The notes: generated by a model not told the origin, from the letters alone. DNA of 64,000 bases from Ostreococcus lucimarinus CCE9901 (GCF_000092065.1 NC_009361.1:186001-250000), one strand, 5' to 3'. Positions 47,591-57,088 are shown, counted from the stretch's first letter. Translations and numbers: made by a program.

Positions 47591-47779
47591 ATGATGCGTT
47601 TCACCACTACGATGCTTGCATTCTTCCTCGTTCTCTTCGTTTCAGCGAGGTTTCGACCGTGCGCGGCGACTCGCGTCTCGACGCGGGTCTACGAAAAAGA
47701 CGACGGAGCAACGATTGATGTGACTCGCGAACATCGTTTAAACGGCTACTTTGTGAGCGCGGTATATACGAAACCTTGA
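47591..47779 (+). CDS. small putative secreted protein
   Basis: This 62-aa ORF begins MMRFTTTMLAFFLVLFVSAR, a convincing signal peptide (basic start, hydrophobic core, then ARFRPCAATRVS), followed by about 35 polar residues (VYEKDDGATIDVTREHRLNG). It sits alone between MDR and CEP120, with 115 bp of promoter space. No homologue comes to mind. It may be a real small secreted peptide or a chance ORF in an AT-richer gap. Confidence 0.35.
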   Translation: MMRFTTTMLAFFLVLFVSARFRPCAATRVSTRVYEKDDGATIDVTREHRLNGYFVSAVYTKP

Positions 47780-47808
47780 GGGGTTGTGTATAAATGATTC
47801 TTTTTTGA

Positions 47809-50256
47809 TTATACGCTGCTCGCTATTCTATCCGTGAGCTCTTCTATGCGCTCATCGATGAGCGCGATGATCTTGTCTCCGCTTCCGTACATGCCCGTTC
47901 TCATCAAGTCCCCACGTTCTGACACCAGACGGCGCACCTCCTTCTCTGCCGCACGCTTTTCGTTCAATGTCGCGTCACTTGTCGCGTATTTGGGCACAAA
48001 CGGCGCCTTATTCTCCGATTCGCTGAATTCATGCTCGAAATCGCGCACCTCTCTGTCGAGCTTTGGCGACAGAGGAGGCCGAATGACTTGTCGCGCTTGC
48101 GGCGCCGTGCGTGCGAAATTTGCTTTCGCAGACGTAAAAGGTACATCCGAAACGGCTGCAACGTCCGCCCTAAACGTGTTCATGAAAGCGTCCGCGTCTG
48201 CGTTCTCACCTGCGAGCATTTCATTCATGAACTCGTTCGCGCTCGGCGCCACGTGCGATCGACTCGAGACGTTCAAACCCGCGCGCTCGATCGCGCGACG
48301 CAAATGCGCTCGCTCGCGCTCCAACGCGACGACTTGACGAGCCATTTTCGTCAACTGATTCTTATACCGCTCCTTCGACTCGGATTCTTCCGCCGCTTGC
48401 GCCTCCGCCGCCTCGCAACGGGGTACTAAGCGAGAAATTTCAGCTTGCAACGCCGCTTCGTTCGTCTCCAATTGCGCCTTTTTGTGCGCGGCGAACGATG
48501 ACTCGAGTTCTATCAACTGCGCATCCGCGTGTTCCAGTCGCCTGTGCAAAGAATCTCTCTCACGGATCGCCTCTCGCGCCTTTTGCTTCTCCATCTCCAC
48601 GCGGTGCTCGCTCGTCTCCTGGTTGCGACGAATGGAATCCTTCGCCTCCTCGCGAGCGCGCGACGTTTCGCGCTCGAGTTTGTGCTTCCTGTGATCAAAG
48701 TTTTCTTCCAACTCCACGAGCTTTCGCTCGCGCGATTCGAGCGCCACTGCGGCTTCCTGCAACTTTTTCTCCATGATTCGCAGACGATTCGCTCCTTCCT
48801 CCGCCTCTCGAGCGCGTTGCGTCTCGTGGCGCCTCCACTCGTCTTCCAATATTTTCATGCGAACGGACTCCTTCATCCGGAGATCTTCGTAGAACTTGGT
48901 CATTTGATGTTGCTTCCACACCTCGAGATCGTAAGCCACCTTGTACTCCGCGCCCGCTCGCGGATCGGCGGGCGCGTTCGTCGGCGGCGCCGCGTGACGC
49001 GTCTGCGCTTTCGGCGCCGGTGGTGGCGGCTTTTGCGCGCTCGGCACGGGCGGCGGCGACATCAGCATCGCCGTTGACGGTTCCTTCGGTTTCGGAGGGG
49101 GCGTCTTCAACGCCGAGGGCTCGCTAACGACGCCGTCGAGCGCGCCGCGATCTTCGAGGCGCACGTACAATCGCACTCGGCCGACGACGACGCCGTCCTC
49201 GTCCGTCACCTCCGCGCGGTATCGCACCTCCGGTCGACGCAGCAGCTCGTCGATCGCGATTTCCGCGCTCGCCACTCGACTCGTCGCCGCTACCGACCAC
49301 ACATCGACGAGCAACAAAGGCTTACGCGCGAGCGTCTCGGCGAGCGTCGCCGGCGCGCACGCGAAATCGACCGAATCCTTCCCGCTCGGAAACACGACGA
49401 CGTCTCCCGGTCGCGACGCCGGTCGCGCGCTCGGCGCGGTGCGCACCAAGCACTCCGACCGAGCGCGATCGATACCGAGCGCATCGGCCAACGCATCGTC
49501 CGCGCAAGCGCTCGCCGCGACGGCGGCGTCAAAGTCAAACGCCTCGCCGCGCGCCGCGCGTTCAAACGATTCCAACCGCACGGTCAACGCGAACGCGCGC
49601 TTCGCCCCGCCGACTTCCCGACGCCCTCCCGCGCCTCGCCTCGCCGCGAACGACGGCAGCGCACCCTCACCGTCGTCCACCACCGCGTCTTCGCTCGCGT
49701 CCTCGTCCTCGTCCTCGTCCTCCGCCACCGCCTCCGCCTCGCGCGCGTTCGCCTTCGCCTTCGCCTTCGCGTCCTCGCGCGCCGCGTCCTCGCGCCCTCG
49801 TCCATCCCCCTCCCACGCCCCGATCTCGCGCTCTCGCACGCGCACCAAAATCTCCCCCCGCGCCCCGTCCTCGCGTCCTCGCAGCTCGATCCACGTCCAT
49901 CCCTCGCTCTTTCCGTCGTCGTCGTCGCCGCGTCCTCGCGCGCGTCGTCCCGCGTCGCGTCGTCCCACCGCGCAAAACCCGAACCGCTCGTTCCCCTCCC
50001 CCGACGCCGCGCGCACGTCCACGCGCGCGTCGTCCGTCCCTCGATCGAGCACCGCCGCGCGCTTCGCGCTTCGTCGCCACGTCGCGCGCGCGTCGTCGAA
50101 CGTCCACGTCGTCGAGGTCGTCGTCGCGCGTCGCGCGCTCGAGCGCACCGTTCGGCGTTCGCCGTCGCGCGTCAGCGCGACCTCGATCGCGCGCGCGCGC
50201 GCGACGAACGCGCCGCGGACTTCGCGGACGTCGATCGCGAGCTCGCGGCCGCGCAT
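47809..50256 (-). CDS. CEP120-like centriolar protein (C2 plus coiled coil)
   Basis: CEP120 promotes centriole elongation and basal-body formation. From ATG 50256 the protein is 815 aa. The N-terminal half contains beta-rich, C2-like segments (LAIDVREVRGAF, ALTVRLESFERAARGEAFDF and a later LLLVDVWSVAATSRVASAEIAI). An acidic insertion lies at about 185-200, and a Pro-rich linker follows. The second half is a long coiled coil beginning AEYKVAYDLEVWKQHQMTKF, closely resembling the CEP120 signature (YK-A-ELE-WK). LQEAAVALESRERKLVELEE and other heptad-rich sequence follow. The tail contains ERIEELTDRIASS. Identification relies on this signature and the overall layout. Confidence 0.65.
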   Translation of the reverse strand: MRGRELAIDVREVRGAFVARARAIEVALTRDGERRTVRSSARRATTTSTTWTFDDARATWRRSAKRAAVLDRGTDDARVDVRAASGEGNERFGFCAVGRRDAGRRARGRGDDDDGKSEGWTWIELRGREDGARGEILVRVREREIGAWEGDGRGREDAAREDAKAKAKANAREAEAVAEDEDEDEDASEDAVVDDGEGALPSFAARRGAGGRREVGGAKRAFALTVRLESFERAARGEAFDFDAAVAASACADDALADALGIDRARSECLVRTAPSARPASRPGDVVVFPSGKDSVDFACAPATLAETLARKPLLLVDVWSVAATSRVASAEIAIDELLRRPEVRYRAEVTDEDGVVVGRVRLYVRLEDRGALDGVVSEPSALKTPPPKPKEPSTAMLMSPPPVPSAQKPPPPAPKAQTRHAAPPTNAPADPRAGAEYKVAYDLEVWKQHQMTKFYEDLRMKESVRMKILEDEWRRHETQRAREAEEGANRLRIMEKKLQEAAVALESRERKLVELEENFDHRKHKLERETSRAREEAKDSIRRNQETSEHRVEMEKQKAREAIRERDSLHRRLEHADAQLIELESSFAAHKKAQLETNEAALQAEISRLVPRCEAAEAQAAEESESKERYKNQLTKMARQVVALERERAHLRRAIERAGLNVSSRSHVAPSANEFMNEMLAGENADADAFMNTFRADVAAVSDVPFTSAKANFARTAPQARQVIRPPLSPKLDREVRDFEHEFSESENKAPFVPKYATSDATLNEKRAAEKEVRRLVSERGDLMRTGMYGSGDKIIALIDERIEELTDRIASSV

Positions 50257-50327
50257 CGTCGTCGGCGCGCGCCGCGCGGCGACGAGTGGCGACGATTCGG
50301 GTCGTTGACCGATGGCGCCGTGTGAAA

Positions 50328-50339
50328 ACACCCGGGTGT
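50328..50339. promoter_or_regulatory. palindrome ACACCCGGGTGT, copy 1
   Basis: Perfect 12-bp palindrome, 72 bp upstream of the CEP120-like ATG. Flanks extend the match to copy 2 in inverted orientation (AAACACCCGGGTGTG). Candidate transcription-factor site. Confidence 0.55.
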
Positions 50340-50499
50340 GTGGGCGACGCGCGGCGTCGCGCGGTCGCGCGATCCCGGGCGCGAGCGCGCGCCGTCGACG
50401 ACGCGTTTCCGAATCGAGGTTTCGTGCGTCGCGCTCGCGGATTCGCGCGATCGCGACGGCGCGCGCGCGCGACGCACGACGATGCCGTTGATGGTTCGC

Positions 50500-50511
50500 A
50501 CACCCGGGTGT
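50500..50511. promoter_or_regulatory. palindrome ACACCCGGGTGT, copy 2
   Basis: Second perfect copy, 71 bp upstream of the PRA1-like ATG at 50582. The two palindromes are placed almost symmetrically with respect to the two start codons, which supports a role in coordinating the gene pair. Confidence 0.55.
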
Positions 50512-50581
50512 TTCGCATTCGAATCGCATTCGACCGCGCGACGCCGACGCCGGCGTCGCGAGTGCGACGCGCGCGACGACG

Positions 50582-51622
50582 ATGCGCGCGACGACGGCGA
50601 CGACGACGGCGACGCGCGCGCGCCGCGCGGTGCGCGCGGACGCGACGCGACGCGAGCGCGCGACGACGATTCGAGCGACGACGATGCGCGCGCGATCTTG
50701 CCGCGCGACGACGTCGAGGACGCGCGGTCGCACCGCGCGCGCGCGGGCGGCGACGACGAACGGGGACGCGCAAAACGTGGCGTTCGACGCGGCGGCGATC
50801 GGACGATGGGCGGCGCGCGCGCGGGAGGCGCCGTGGGACGCGCGGGGCGCGGGGTGGCGGGAATTCTTCGCGGCGAAGCCGATCGGCGCGGTGGTGGAGG
50901 TGGATAACGCGCGGGAGACGATATCGGCGAAGGAGGTGGAGAGTCACGGGTTGAATTGGCCGACGTGTCGCGCGGAGGCGGTGGAGCGAGCGCGGGTGAA
51001 CACGGTGCGGTTTAGGCAAAATTACGCGCAGATTGCGTGCGCGGCGACGCTGTTGGGATCGGAGTGCGCGGCGTTCGCGATGGCGTTGGTGTCGTTTTAC
51101 GCGTACTTGGCGCTGAGGAGCGATAGGATTCTCGGTGAGTTATCGTTGGCGACGAAGGATGCGCTGAAATGGAACGACGCGGTCGTGGCGGGGGTGAGTC
51201 GGTCAAAGTTGAAGTCGACGACGCTCGGCGTCGCCGTCGTGTTGTTTTTGCTCTCCGACGCCACGGCGAACACGTACGCCATCATGCGATCGGTGGCCTG
51301 GACGGCGGCGATCGCGCTCTTGCACGCAATTTTGCGACCGATCGATCTCAAAGGCACGCTGGCGGACATCGTGAAAGATTTTCGCGCGGCGAAGAGCAAG
51401 GAGGATTTACGAGGCGCCGCGCGCTCTGGCTTGAAATCGATGAAGGCGTGGATTTCCGAAAAGGCGAAACCGGTGGAGGCGACGCCGATCTTTGTCGTGG
51501 AGAAGGGCGAGAAGAAGCGGTCGGACGGTGCCGACGCGACGCCCGCGCGCAGGAGCGAGGACGCGAACGGCGCGATCGACGTCGACGCGCGCGAAGCGGA
51601 GGATACAAAGTATCTGCCGTGA
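50582..51622 (+). CDS. PRA1-family-like membrane protein
   Basis: PRA1/Yip3 proteins bind prenylated Rabs and span ER/Golgi membranes with two hairpin regions. The 346-aa product has an Arg/Thr/Ala-rich N-terminus (possible organelle targeting or spurious extension). A PRA1-like segment follows with ERARVNTVRFRQNYAQIACA, two hydrophobic stretches (AATLLGSECAAFAMALVSFYAYL; TTLGVAVVLFLLS), VAWTAAIALLHAILRP, and a hydrophilic Lys/Glu tail. The R-x-x-x-N-x-x-x-F-x-x-NY pattern is the main support. Start position is uncertain because several in-frame ATGs occur in the first 35 codons. Confidence 0.6.
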   Translation: MRATTATTTATRARRAVRADATRRERATTIRATTMRARSCRATTSRTRGRTARARAATTNGDAQNVAFDAAAIGRWAARAREAPWDARGAGWREFFAAKPIGAVVEVDNARETISAKEVESHGLNWPTCRAEAVERARVNTVRFRQNYAQIACAATLLGSECAAFAMALVSFYAYLALRSDRILGELSLATKDALKWNDAVVAGVSRSKLKSTTLGVAVVLFLLSDATANTYAIMRSVAWTAAIALLHAILRPIDLKGTLADIVKDFRAAKSKEDLRGAARSGLKSMKAWISEKAKPVEATPIFVVEKGEKKRSDGADATPARRSEDANGAIDVDAREAEDTKYLP

Positions 51623-51683
51623 CGCGCGCGACGCGAATGTAAGACATCGAATAAATTCACAACTGCTAATAACTCAAGCCTCT

Positions 51684-52331
51684 TCACAGCTCGTCCTTCG
51701 CCGCGATCTCCTGCGCGGTCGGAAAGAACACGCCGGTACCTTCGGTCGTCCACAACGCGTTCGGACCGGCGCTCTTCTGCGCCATCACTTCTTGATGTCC
51801 CGCGATCGGGCGTCCGTACTTCAACCCGTGCGACTGCAAGTACGCCCCGGTGTCGACGTGCTTAAACCGCACCTTTTTCCCCATCTCCCACGTCCCACTC
51901 CCACTCGGCACCTCGACGATCCAATTATCGCCCGTATCGCTCGACTCGTCCCCTCCGAAGCACGACACTTCGTTGTTCCCGCTCAACGGCGACCGGTGCT
52001 CGTGCGAGTGCAACCACGCGCGCGTCCCCGCGTGTCGAAACCGCACCGTCATCCCGTGCGTCACCGGCGCTCCTCGCGCGCAATCTTCCCCGACTGCGCC
52101 GTGGATGAGCCAATACGCCTCCTCTCCGGCGTTTTTGATCGCCGTCACGCTCTGTTGGCCGCTCCCGGAGGCGTACGCGACCGGTTGCGACGCCAAGATG
52201 TGCTTCGTGTTGGCGTGTTTGATCTTGAGCGCGGAGCCGCAGGTGACGGCGCCGTCGACGTCGGCGCGCGCGCTGGACGGCGCGGTGAACGCCAGAGCGG
52301 CGGTGAACGCGAGCGCGAGCTTGGAGGGCAT
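51684..52331 (-). CDS. SDF2: SDF2-type MIR-domain ER protein with KDEL
   Basis: SDF2 proteins work with ER chaperones and ERdj3B in glycoprotein quality control; plant SDF2 is needed for receptor-kinase biogenesis. The 215-aa product has a signal peptide (LALAFTAALAFTAPSSARA) and then three MIR repeats (about 28-82, 85-145, 146-200). These carry ALKIKHANTKHILASQPVAY, WLHSHEHRSPLSGNNEVSCF and KVRFKHVDTGAYLQSHGLKY. It ends ...AAKDEL, a perfect C-terminal KDEL retrieval signal that animal SDF2L1 carries only as HDEL/HTEL-like forms. ATG 52331 is preferred over the longer frame. Confidence 0.92.
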   Translation of the reverse strand: MPSKLALAFTAALAFTAPSSARADVDGAVTCGSALKIKHANTKHILASQPVAYASGSGQQSVTAIKNAGEEAYWLIHGAVGEDCARGAPVTHGMTVRFRHAGTRAWLHSHEHRSPLSGNNEVSCFGGDESSDTGDNWIVEVPSGSGTWEMGKKVRFKHVDTGAYLQSHGLKYGRPIAGHQEVMAQKSAGPNALWTTEGTGVFFPTAQEIAAKDEL

Positions 52332-52522
52332 GTCGGCAGCGAACGAGGCGCGCGATGCACTGCGGCGATCCGCGCGCGGCGTCGGCGCGCGCGCGGCGGA
52401 ACGAAACAACACGAAACGACACCGACGCCGACGCGCGCGGCGACGAACGAAACGAACGACGACGGATTTAAACTAATGATCGAAGATCTACGTGATTACA
52501 CGATCGCGAGCGGCGCGCGCGA

Positions 52523-53086
52523 TCACTTGAACAATCGCTCCGGGTGCGCCATCGCGCGTTCGATGCTCGCCTCCAACGCCTCGGGCGTGTCTATCCAATC
52601 CCTCGACTGCTTCAACAGATCAACCTCGCGCGCTTGCCGTCTGAGCGACATCGCGTGCGCGCGCTGATATCTCCGTCCCGCTATCACGCGCATCTTCCTA
52701 TCCTTCTCGCGCTTCAGTTCCTCCAGCGTCCTCGCGCTCGCGCCCGCCCTCGCCGCGCGCGCTCGCGCCTTCTCCGCCAATCGCTCCGCCTTCGCTTCCG
52801 CCACCTCCGCGCGCGCGACTTCCTCCGCTTTCGCCTTCTCCGCGCTCTTCTCGTCGAACTCGCGTCTCCACGCTTTGCGCATCTCGTTCACCTCCGCCTT
52901 CCACCGTTTCCTCGCCGCGAGCCAGTCGTCGTCCCGCCCCCCGTCGTCCTCGCGCGCCGTCGTCGACGCGAGCCTCCGCGTCGCCTCGCGCGCGCCGCCG
53001 CTCCGCGACGTCGTCGCCGGCGTCGCGATCGCCGCGATCGCGCGCTCGACGCGCGCCGTCAGCGCGCGCGCGCGTCCTCGAAACAT
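52523..53086 (-). CDS. small mitochondrial-type coiled-coil protein of unknown function
   Basis: The 187-aa protein starts MFRGRARALTARVERAIAAI, an amphipathic, Arg-rich sequence typical of a mitochondrial presequence. A single long highly charged helix follows (about residues 60-150, rich in Ala, Glu, Lys, Arg). A conserved-looking end DWIDTPEALEASIERAMAHP closes it. This pattern, a basic helical rod with a W-I-x-x-E/P-L-E-x-x-I motif, is known from mitochondrial ribosome-associated subunits, but I cannot assign one. It is divergent with NCBP1. Confidence 0.6.
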   Translation of the reverse strand: MFRGRARALTARVERAIAAIATPATTSRSGGAREATRRLASTTAREDDGGRDDDWLAARKRWKAEVNEMRKAWRREFDEKSAEKAKAEEVARAEVAEAKAERLAEKARARAARAGASARTLEELKREKDRKMRVIAGRRYQRAHAMSLRRQAREVDLLKQSRDWIDTPEALEASIERAMAHPERLFK

Positions 53087-53298
53087 CGCGGTCGCGAATC
53101 GTTCGACGAGATCGTTCCCACCGCGCGTCGCGCTCGACCGCGCGCGCTTCGGGCGCGCTTCGAGCGCGGCGACGACGCGCGCGCGTTCGCTCGCGCGCGC
53201 GCTCGACCGCGCGCGTCGTGTGCGCGTGCGTGCGCGCGCGTGTGCCGACGGCGCCGCGCGTTAACCTGAGCGTCACACGCACACGCGCGACGCGCGCG

Positions 53299-56096
53299 AT
53301 GTCGAGCGCGAAGCGCGGTCGACGCGAGGTGCGTCGCGCGCGCGACGACGCGCGACGCGACGCGCGCGCGAGCGCGCGGATGCGAGCGAGCGAGCGCGCG
53401 AGCGCGCGGATGCGAGTCGGATTGCATCGGATCTTTACGCGAGCGATGCCGAACGCGCGCGGCGCGTCGCTCGCGAACGATGCGACGAGACGACGCGGGC
53501 GACGCGGATGAGACGACTGACGACGCGAGCGAACGCTGGACGCGCGCAGGACGGCACGCACGGCGGCGATGGACCGACGGCGGAGGATTTGGACGAACTG
53601 CGCGACGTGATCATTCACTGCGACGGGTCGATGGACGTGCTCGGGGGACTGTCGAGCGACATCGCGAGGGACGTGCCGGTGTTGGGAGATCGCGCGACGG
53701 CGTTCGTGATGGAGTGCGTGACGGAACTGCCGGTGAAGACGCCGGTGTACGCGGCGCTGGCGGGACTGATCAACGCGGAGGCGAGAGAGTTCGGCGCGCA
53801 AGTGGTTGAAGCGACGCGAGAGGCGCTGATGGAGTGCTTGAATGGGGATGATCTGACGCAGCGAGTGCGAGCGCGAGTGTTGACGCGGTTTTTGGTGATG
53901 CTGAGCACGGTCGGAGTCGTGCAACGAAGGGAGGTGATGGAATATTTGGCGTCGCTGTTGTCCTCGGCGCAAGCGTCGGCGAAGAAAGGCGCGGCTGGGT
54001 GGCAGCCTCGCGCCGATTGGCTCGCCTACGTCGCGCTTTCCGCGCTTCCGTGGGGGGGTGAGTTCTTTTCAAAATCCGAGAGCTCAAACGACTTTGAGGC
54101 GCTTTTGGACATGGCGGAGGCGTATTGCAAAATCAGAACGCCGAACTCGGACGCGGCGTCGATCATCATCAAGTCCGCGGACGGCATCGAAGTCGATTGG
54201 TTCGTGGACATGTGCAATCGTCTCAGTGCGGCGCGCACGGACGGGCGCTGGCACATCGCGTCCATTCCCGCCATCGCGGAGCCGTTTGTGGAGAAGCTGG
54301 CGAGCACGGCGAACGCGCACTCCTTGAACGGGATTGAAATCCCGGAAAAGACATTCACCAACCACGCTGAGGCGGCGGCAAAGTATCCGGGTCGATCCAT
54401 GTTGAGGTATGTTCATTCGCACGCGCGACGCGCATCTCTCGTTCGATGGCGATGAAGATTACATGTATATCTCGTTAATCCCCTGACCTCGTGCTGATAT
54501 GAAAACCAAATACTTTCCGAGCCAAGCGTTTTTCGCGAGGTCGAAAGATTTGAATGGCTCGATCGATTCGCGATGACTGACTGACGCTTTTCACGACTTT
54601 TCCCGCGCAGAATTTTGGAACCGAGCTTCACAGAGGGAACCGGCAACGCCGACGCGTGGGGCCCGCTCGAACGCTTCGTTGCGGAAGAGTACATCATCGA
54701 CACGATTTGGGCGTTTGAGCCGGGTTATCGCCGTTCGGCAACAATTCCGGTGACTGAACAGCTGGCATCGCTTCCGCTTCCCGCGGACCAGCCCGAGCAG
54801 TGTCAGTTCATGGTCGCCGAGACCCTCTTCGCCGAGCTCTTGTCGTTGCCGAAGCCATCCTTCACTCCGGTGTTGTATCACATCATCATTCAAGATTTGT
54901 GTAAAATCATCCCGACGTTCCCGCCCAAGATGGCGAAGACAGTCGGGGCGATGTTCAGGGCGATCGACCGCATGGATGTCGGCGCTCGCGATCGTCTCGC
55001 GAGCTGGCTCGCTCACCAAATCTCGTGCTTTGATTTGGTGTGGCCTTGGTCGAGCTGGAAGCACGTCATGGAGCAGCCCGACGATGCCCCGCAACGCACG
55101 TTCTGCAAGGAGGTGTTGCGCAAGTTGTGCCAGCTCAGTTTCTTCGAGCGCGTGCAAAAGTCTCTCATCGAAGAGCTGCATCCGCTTCTTCCAGGGCAGG
55201 CTGGCATCAACGCCGAGTACGTCGACGCGGTGGCGCAGGAACCCGTCTTCGGCGCGTTGAAAGAAATGCTCGCTAGCAAGAAGGAAGGACACGAAGTTTT
55301 GGGTTGGATTCAGTCGCAAGCGGCCAGCGCGAGCCCGGACGTCTTGCTCCGAGCTCTCGCCGTCGCCACGCTCGAGCGCGGGCAAAAGTGCATTACCCAT
55401 CACGACGTTTTACTCAAGCGTTACGCACTTCCTATTCGTGACTTGGTGGAGAAGGCGGGTGGTGAGGTATTAGTCGATGCCGCGGCTGGGGTCTGGCGAG
55501 GCCACCCGCAGATGGGCCCGATCGCCATCGAACGATTATTAGCTCTTGATTTAGTAACGCCCGCCGCCGTGGTCAACTGGCTGCTGCAGCGAGCCGCCGC
55601 TTTCGGCGAGGACGACACGTACGAGATCGCCAACGTAGTGTGCGAGTTCGTGTGTGCGAGTAAAGAACAAGCGATCGGAAAGCGTGAAGCGCTGTTGCGC
55701 AAACTTCGCGAGGCGGAAGCTGAAGCCGCCGCCGCCGGACAAGCCGCGACGGAGCTCACCGAGCAAGGTCGCGTCTTCGAGGCGCAGCAAGCCCAAGCCG
55801 CCGAAGCGAGCGCCGTGGAGGAGATCTCCATCCACGAAGCCGCTTTGGCCTCCGCCGACGCGCCCGTCGATCGCTGCGCCGCCATCACTCGCGAGATTTG
55901 CCTCAACCTTTGCGGCGGTCTCGTCAAAGCCGCCTCCGGAGGCGCCTCCGCCGCCGTCGCCGACCGCATCCTCGCCTTCGTCCGCAAGTACCGCGCCGAG
56001 CTCGCTTTGGACGCCGATGCCGTCATCAAAGCCGCGGGCACGAAGAAAACCGCCAAGTCCGCCGTCGCCGCCGCTTTAGGTGTTCATTTGAAATAA
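53299..56096 (+). CDS. NCBP1: nuclear cap-binding protein subunit 1 (CBP80/ABH1), two introns
   Basis: CBP80 with CBP20 binds the m7G cap and couples transcription to splicing, export and miRNA processing. Exon 1 (53299-53328) encodes only MSSAKRGRRE. Intron 1 (53329-53549, 221 nt, GTGCGT...GACTGAC...GCAG) and intron 2 (54407-54610, 204 nt, GTATGT...GACTGACTGAC...GCAG) separate exons 53550-54406 and 54611-56096. The 790-aa protein reads TAEDLDELRDVIIHCDGSMD, then MIF4G helices (VLTRFLVMLSTVGVVQRREV, GGEFFSKS). It continues with RILEPSFTE across the second junction, KMAKTVGAMFRAIDRMD and FDLVWPWSSWKHV, all matching the family. The unspliced reading gives two apparently separate genes. Confidence 0.93.
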
Positions 56097-56131
56097 ATAA
56101 TCGACATAGTGCCCGAACGAGACGCCGACGC

Positions 56132-56140
56132 AAGCCCTAG
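56132..56140 (+). promoter_or_regulatory. AAGCCCTAG element upstream of L27 copy A
   Basis: AAGCCCTAG occurs 105 nt before the L27A ATG. The same nonamer lies 70 nt before L27B. It resembles plant AAGCCCTA/telo-box elements of ribosomal protein promoters. Confidence 0.45.
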
Positions 56141-56236
56141 GGCATAAGCCCAGGGATAAGCCACAAACAAAATGAACGCCCCCACGATTGCGTCGCGCCG
56201 CACACACCGACGCCCGCGTCCACGGTCATCGTCACC

Positions 56237-56946
56237 ATGCACGCCGCGTTGTCGTCCAAGCTCTCCACCGTCGCTCTGCGCATCGCGCCCGCGCGCGTCG
56301 ACGCGCGCGCGCCGCGTCGCGCCGTCATCGAGTGCGCGCACAAGAAGGGGACGGGGTCGACGAAGAATGGCCGCGATTCCAACCCGCAGTACCTCGGCGT
56401 GAAGAAGTACGGCGAGGAGAAGGTGCAGGTCGGATCGATCATCGTTCGTCAGCGAGGGAACAAGGTGCGTGCGCGTCGAGCGCGCGCGAGAGAGAGCGCG
56501 AGCCGCGGGCGCGAGGCGACGCGCGCGACCCTCGGATTCAGGGTTTCCGCGAACGCGACGAAAGCGGGGTCCAGCGACGCGCGACGCCGACGCGAGGGTC
56601 GTCGAACGCGGTGAATGATTCGAAAATCGCGCGTTTCTCGCGTTTCGATCGCGCGCTGACCCGTGCGCGCGCTTTTCGTCGCTCGCAGTTCCACGCCGGC
56701 GCCGGCGTCGGCACCGGGAAGGATTTCACCCTCTTCGCGCTCAGAGACGGCGAAGTCATGTTCAAGGTTGGCGCGAACAAGAAGAAGTTCGTCACCGTCG
56801 TCGATACGGTCGACCGTTCCGGTCGCGCCGACGGTCAACCGACGCGTAAGGATAAGCGCAAGGCGATGTACTCGCCGCGCGCCGTCGTTCGCGCCGCGCT
56901 AGAGGAGGGCATCTCCGCGCCGGGCGTCGAGCGCGTCGCTCGTTAA
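56237..56946 (+). CDS. RPL27A: plastid ribosomal protein bL27, copy A (one intron)
   Basis: bL27 sits at the peptidyl-transferase centre of bacterial-type ribosomes. Exon 1 (56237-56464) encodes a short transit peptide and [20 protein letters not shown], followed by [20 protein letters not shown] and QRGNK. The intron (56465-56688, 224 nt) starts GTGCGT, has CTGAC 29 nt before its AG and finishes CGCAG. Exon 2 (56689-56946) begins [20 protein letters not shown] and ends with a positively charged tail. The 161-aa total includes a C-terminal extension beyond bacterial L27. Residues from codon 15 to the exon end are nucleotide-identical to copy B. An upstream ATG at 56172 is out of frame. Confidence 0.9.
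56279..56464 (+). repeat. 186-bp tract identical to 57216-57401 (L27 copies A/B)
   Basis: Base-by-base reading shows complete identity with copy B at an offset of 937 bp, ending exactly at the copy A exon/intron junction. Flanking sequence on both sides differs. Confidence 0.95.
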
Positions 56947-57088
56947 CTCGCGCGCGTCCTAGTCCCGCGCGCGCGCGTCGTAGATCCATCCATCATCACC
57001 CTAGACACCGTGTATCGCTTAGTGAACGTCATTATTTCAATCTCCCGCGGCTTCGCGCTCCGCCGTGGCTTCGCGCGCGTCGTCGGCG

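Larger units (their letters stand above)
50257..50581. other. 325-bp divergent promoter region CEP120-like / PRA1-like
   Basis: No supportable gene. The region contains two copies of the perfect palindrome ACACCCGGGTGT and is otherwise GC-rich. It must hold both promoters. Confidence 0.6.

Noticed and set aside
54407-54610. Two separate CBP80 genes or a deletion
   Set aside because: A GTATGT...GCGCAG intron with a tandem branch motif joins both parts in frame.
56172-56402. Alternative start for L27 copy A at ATG 56172
   Set aside because: Out of frame with L27; ATG 56237 gives a normal targeting sequence.
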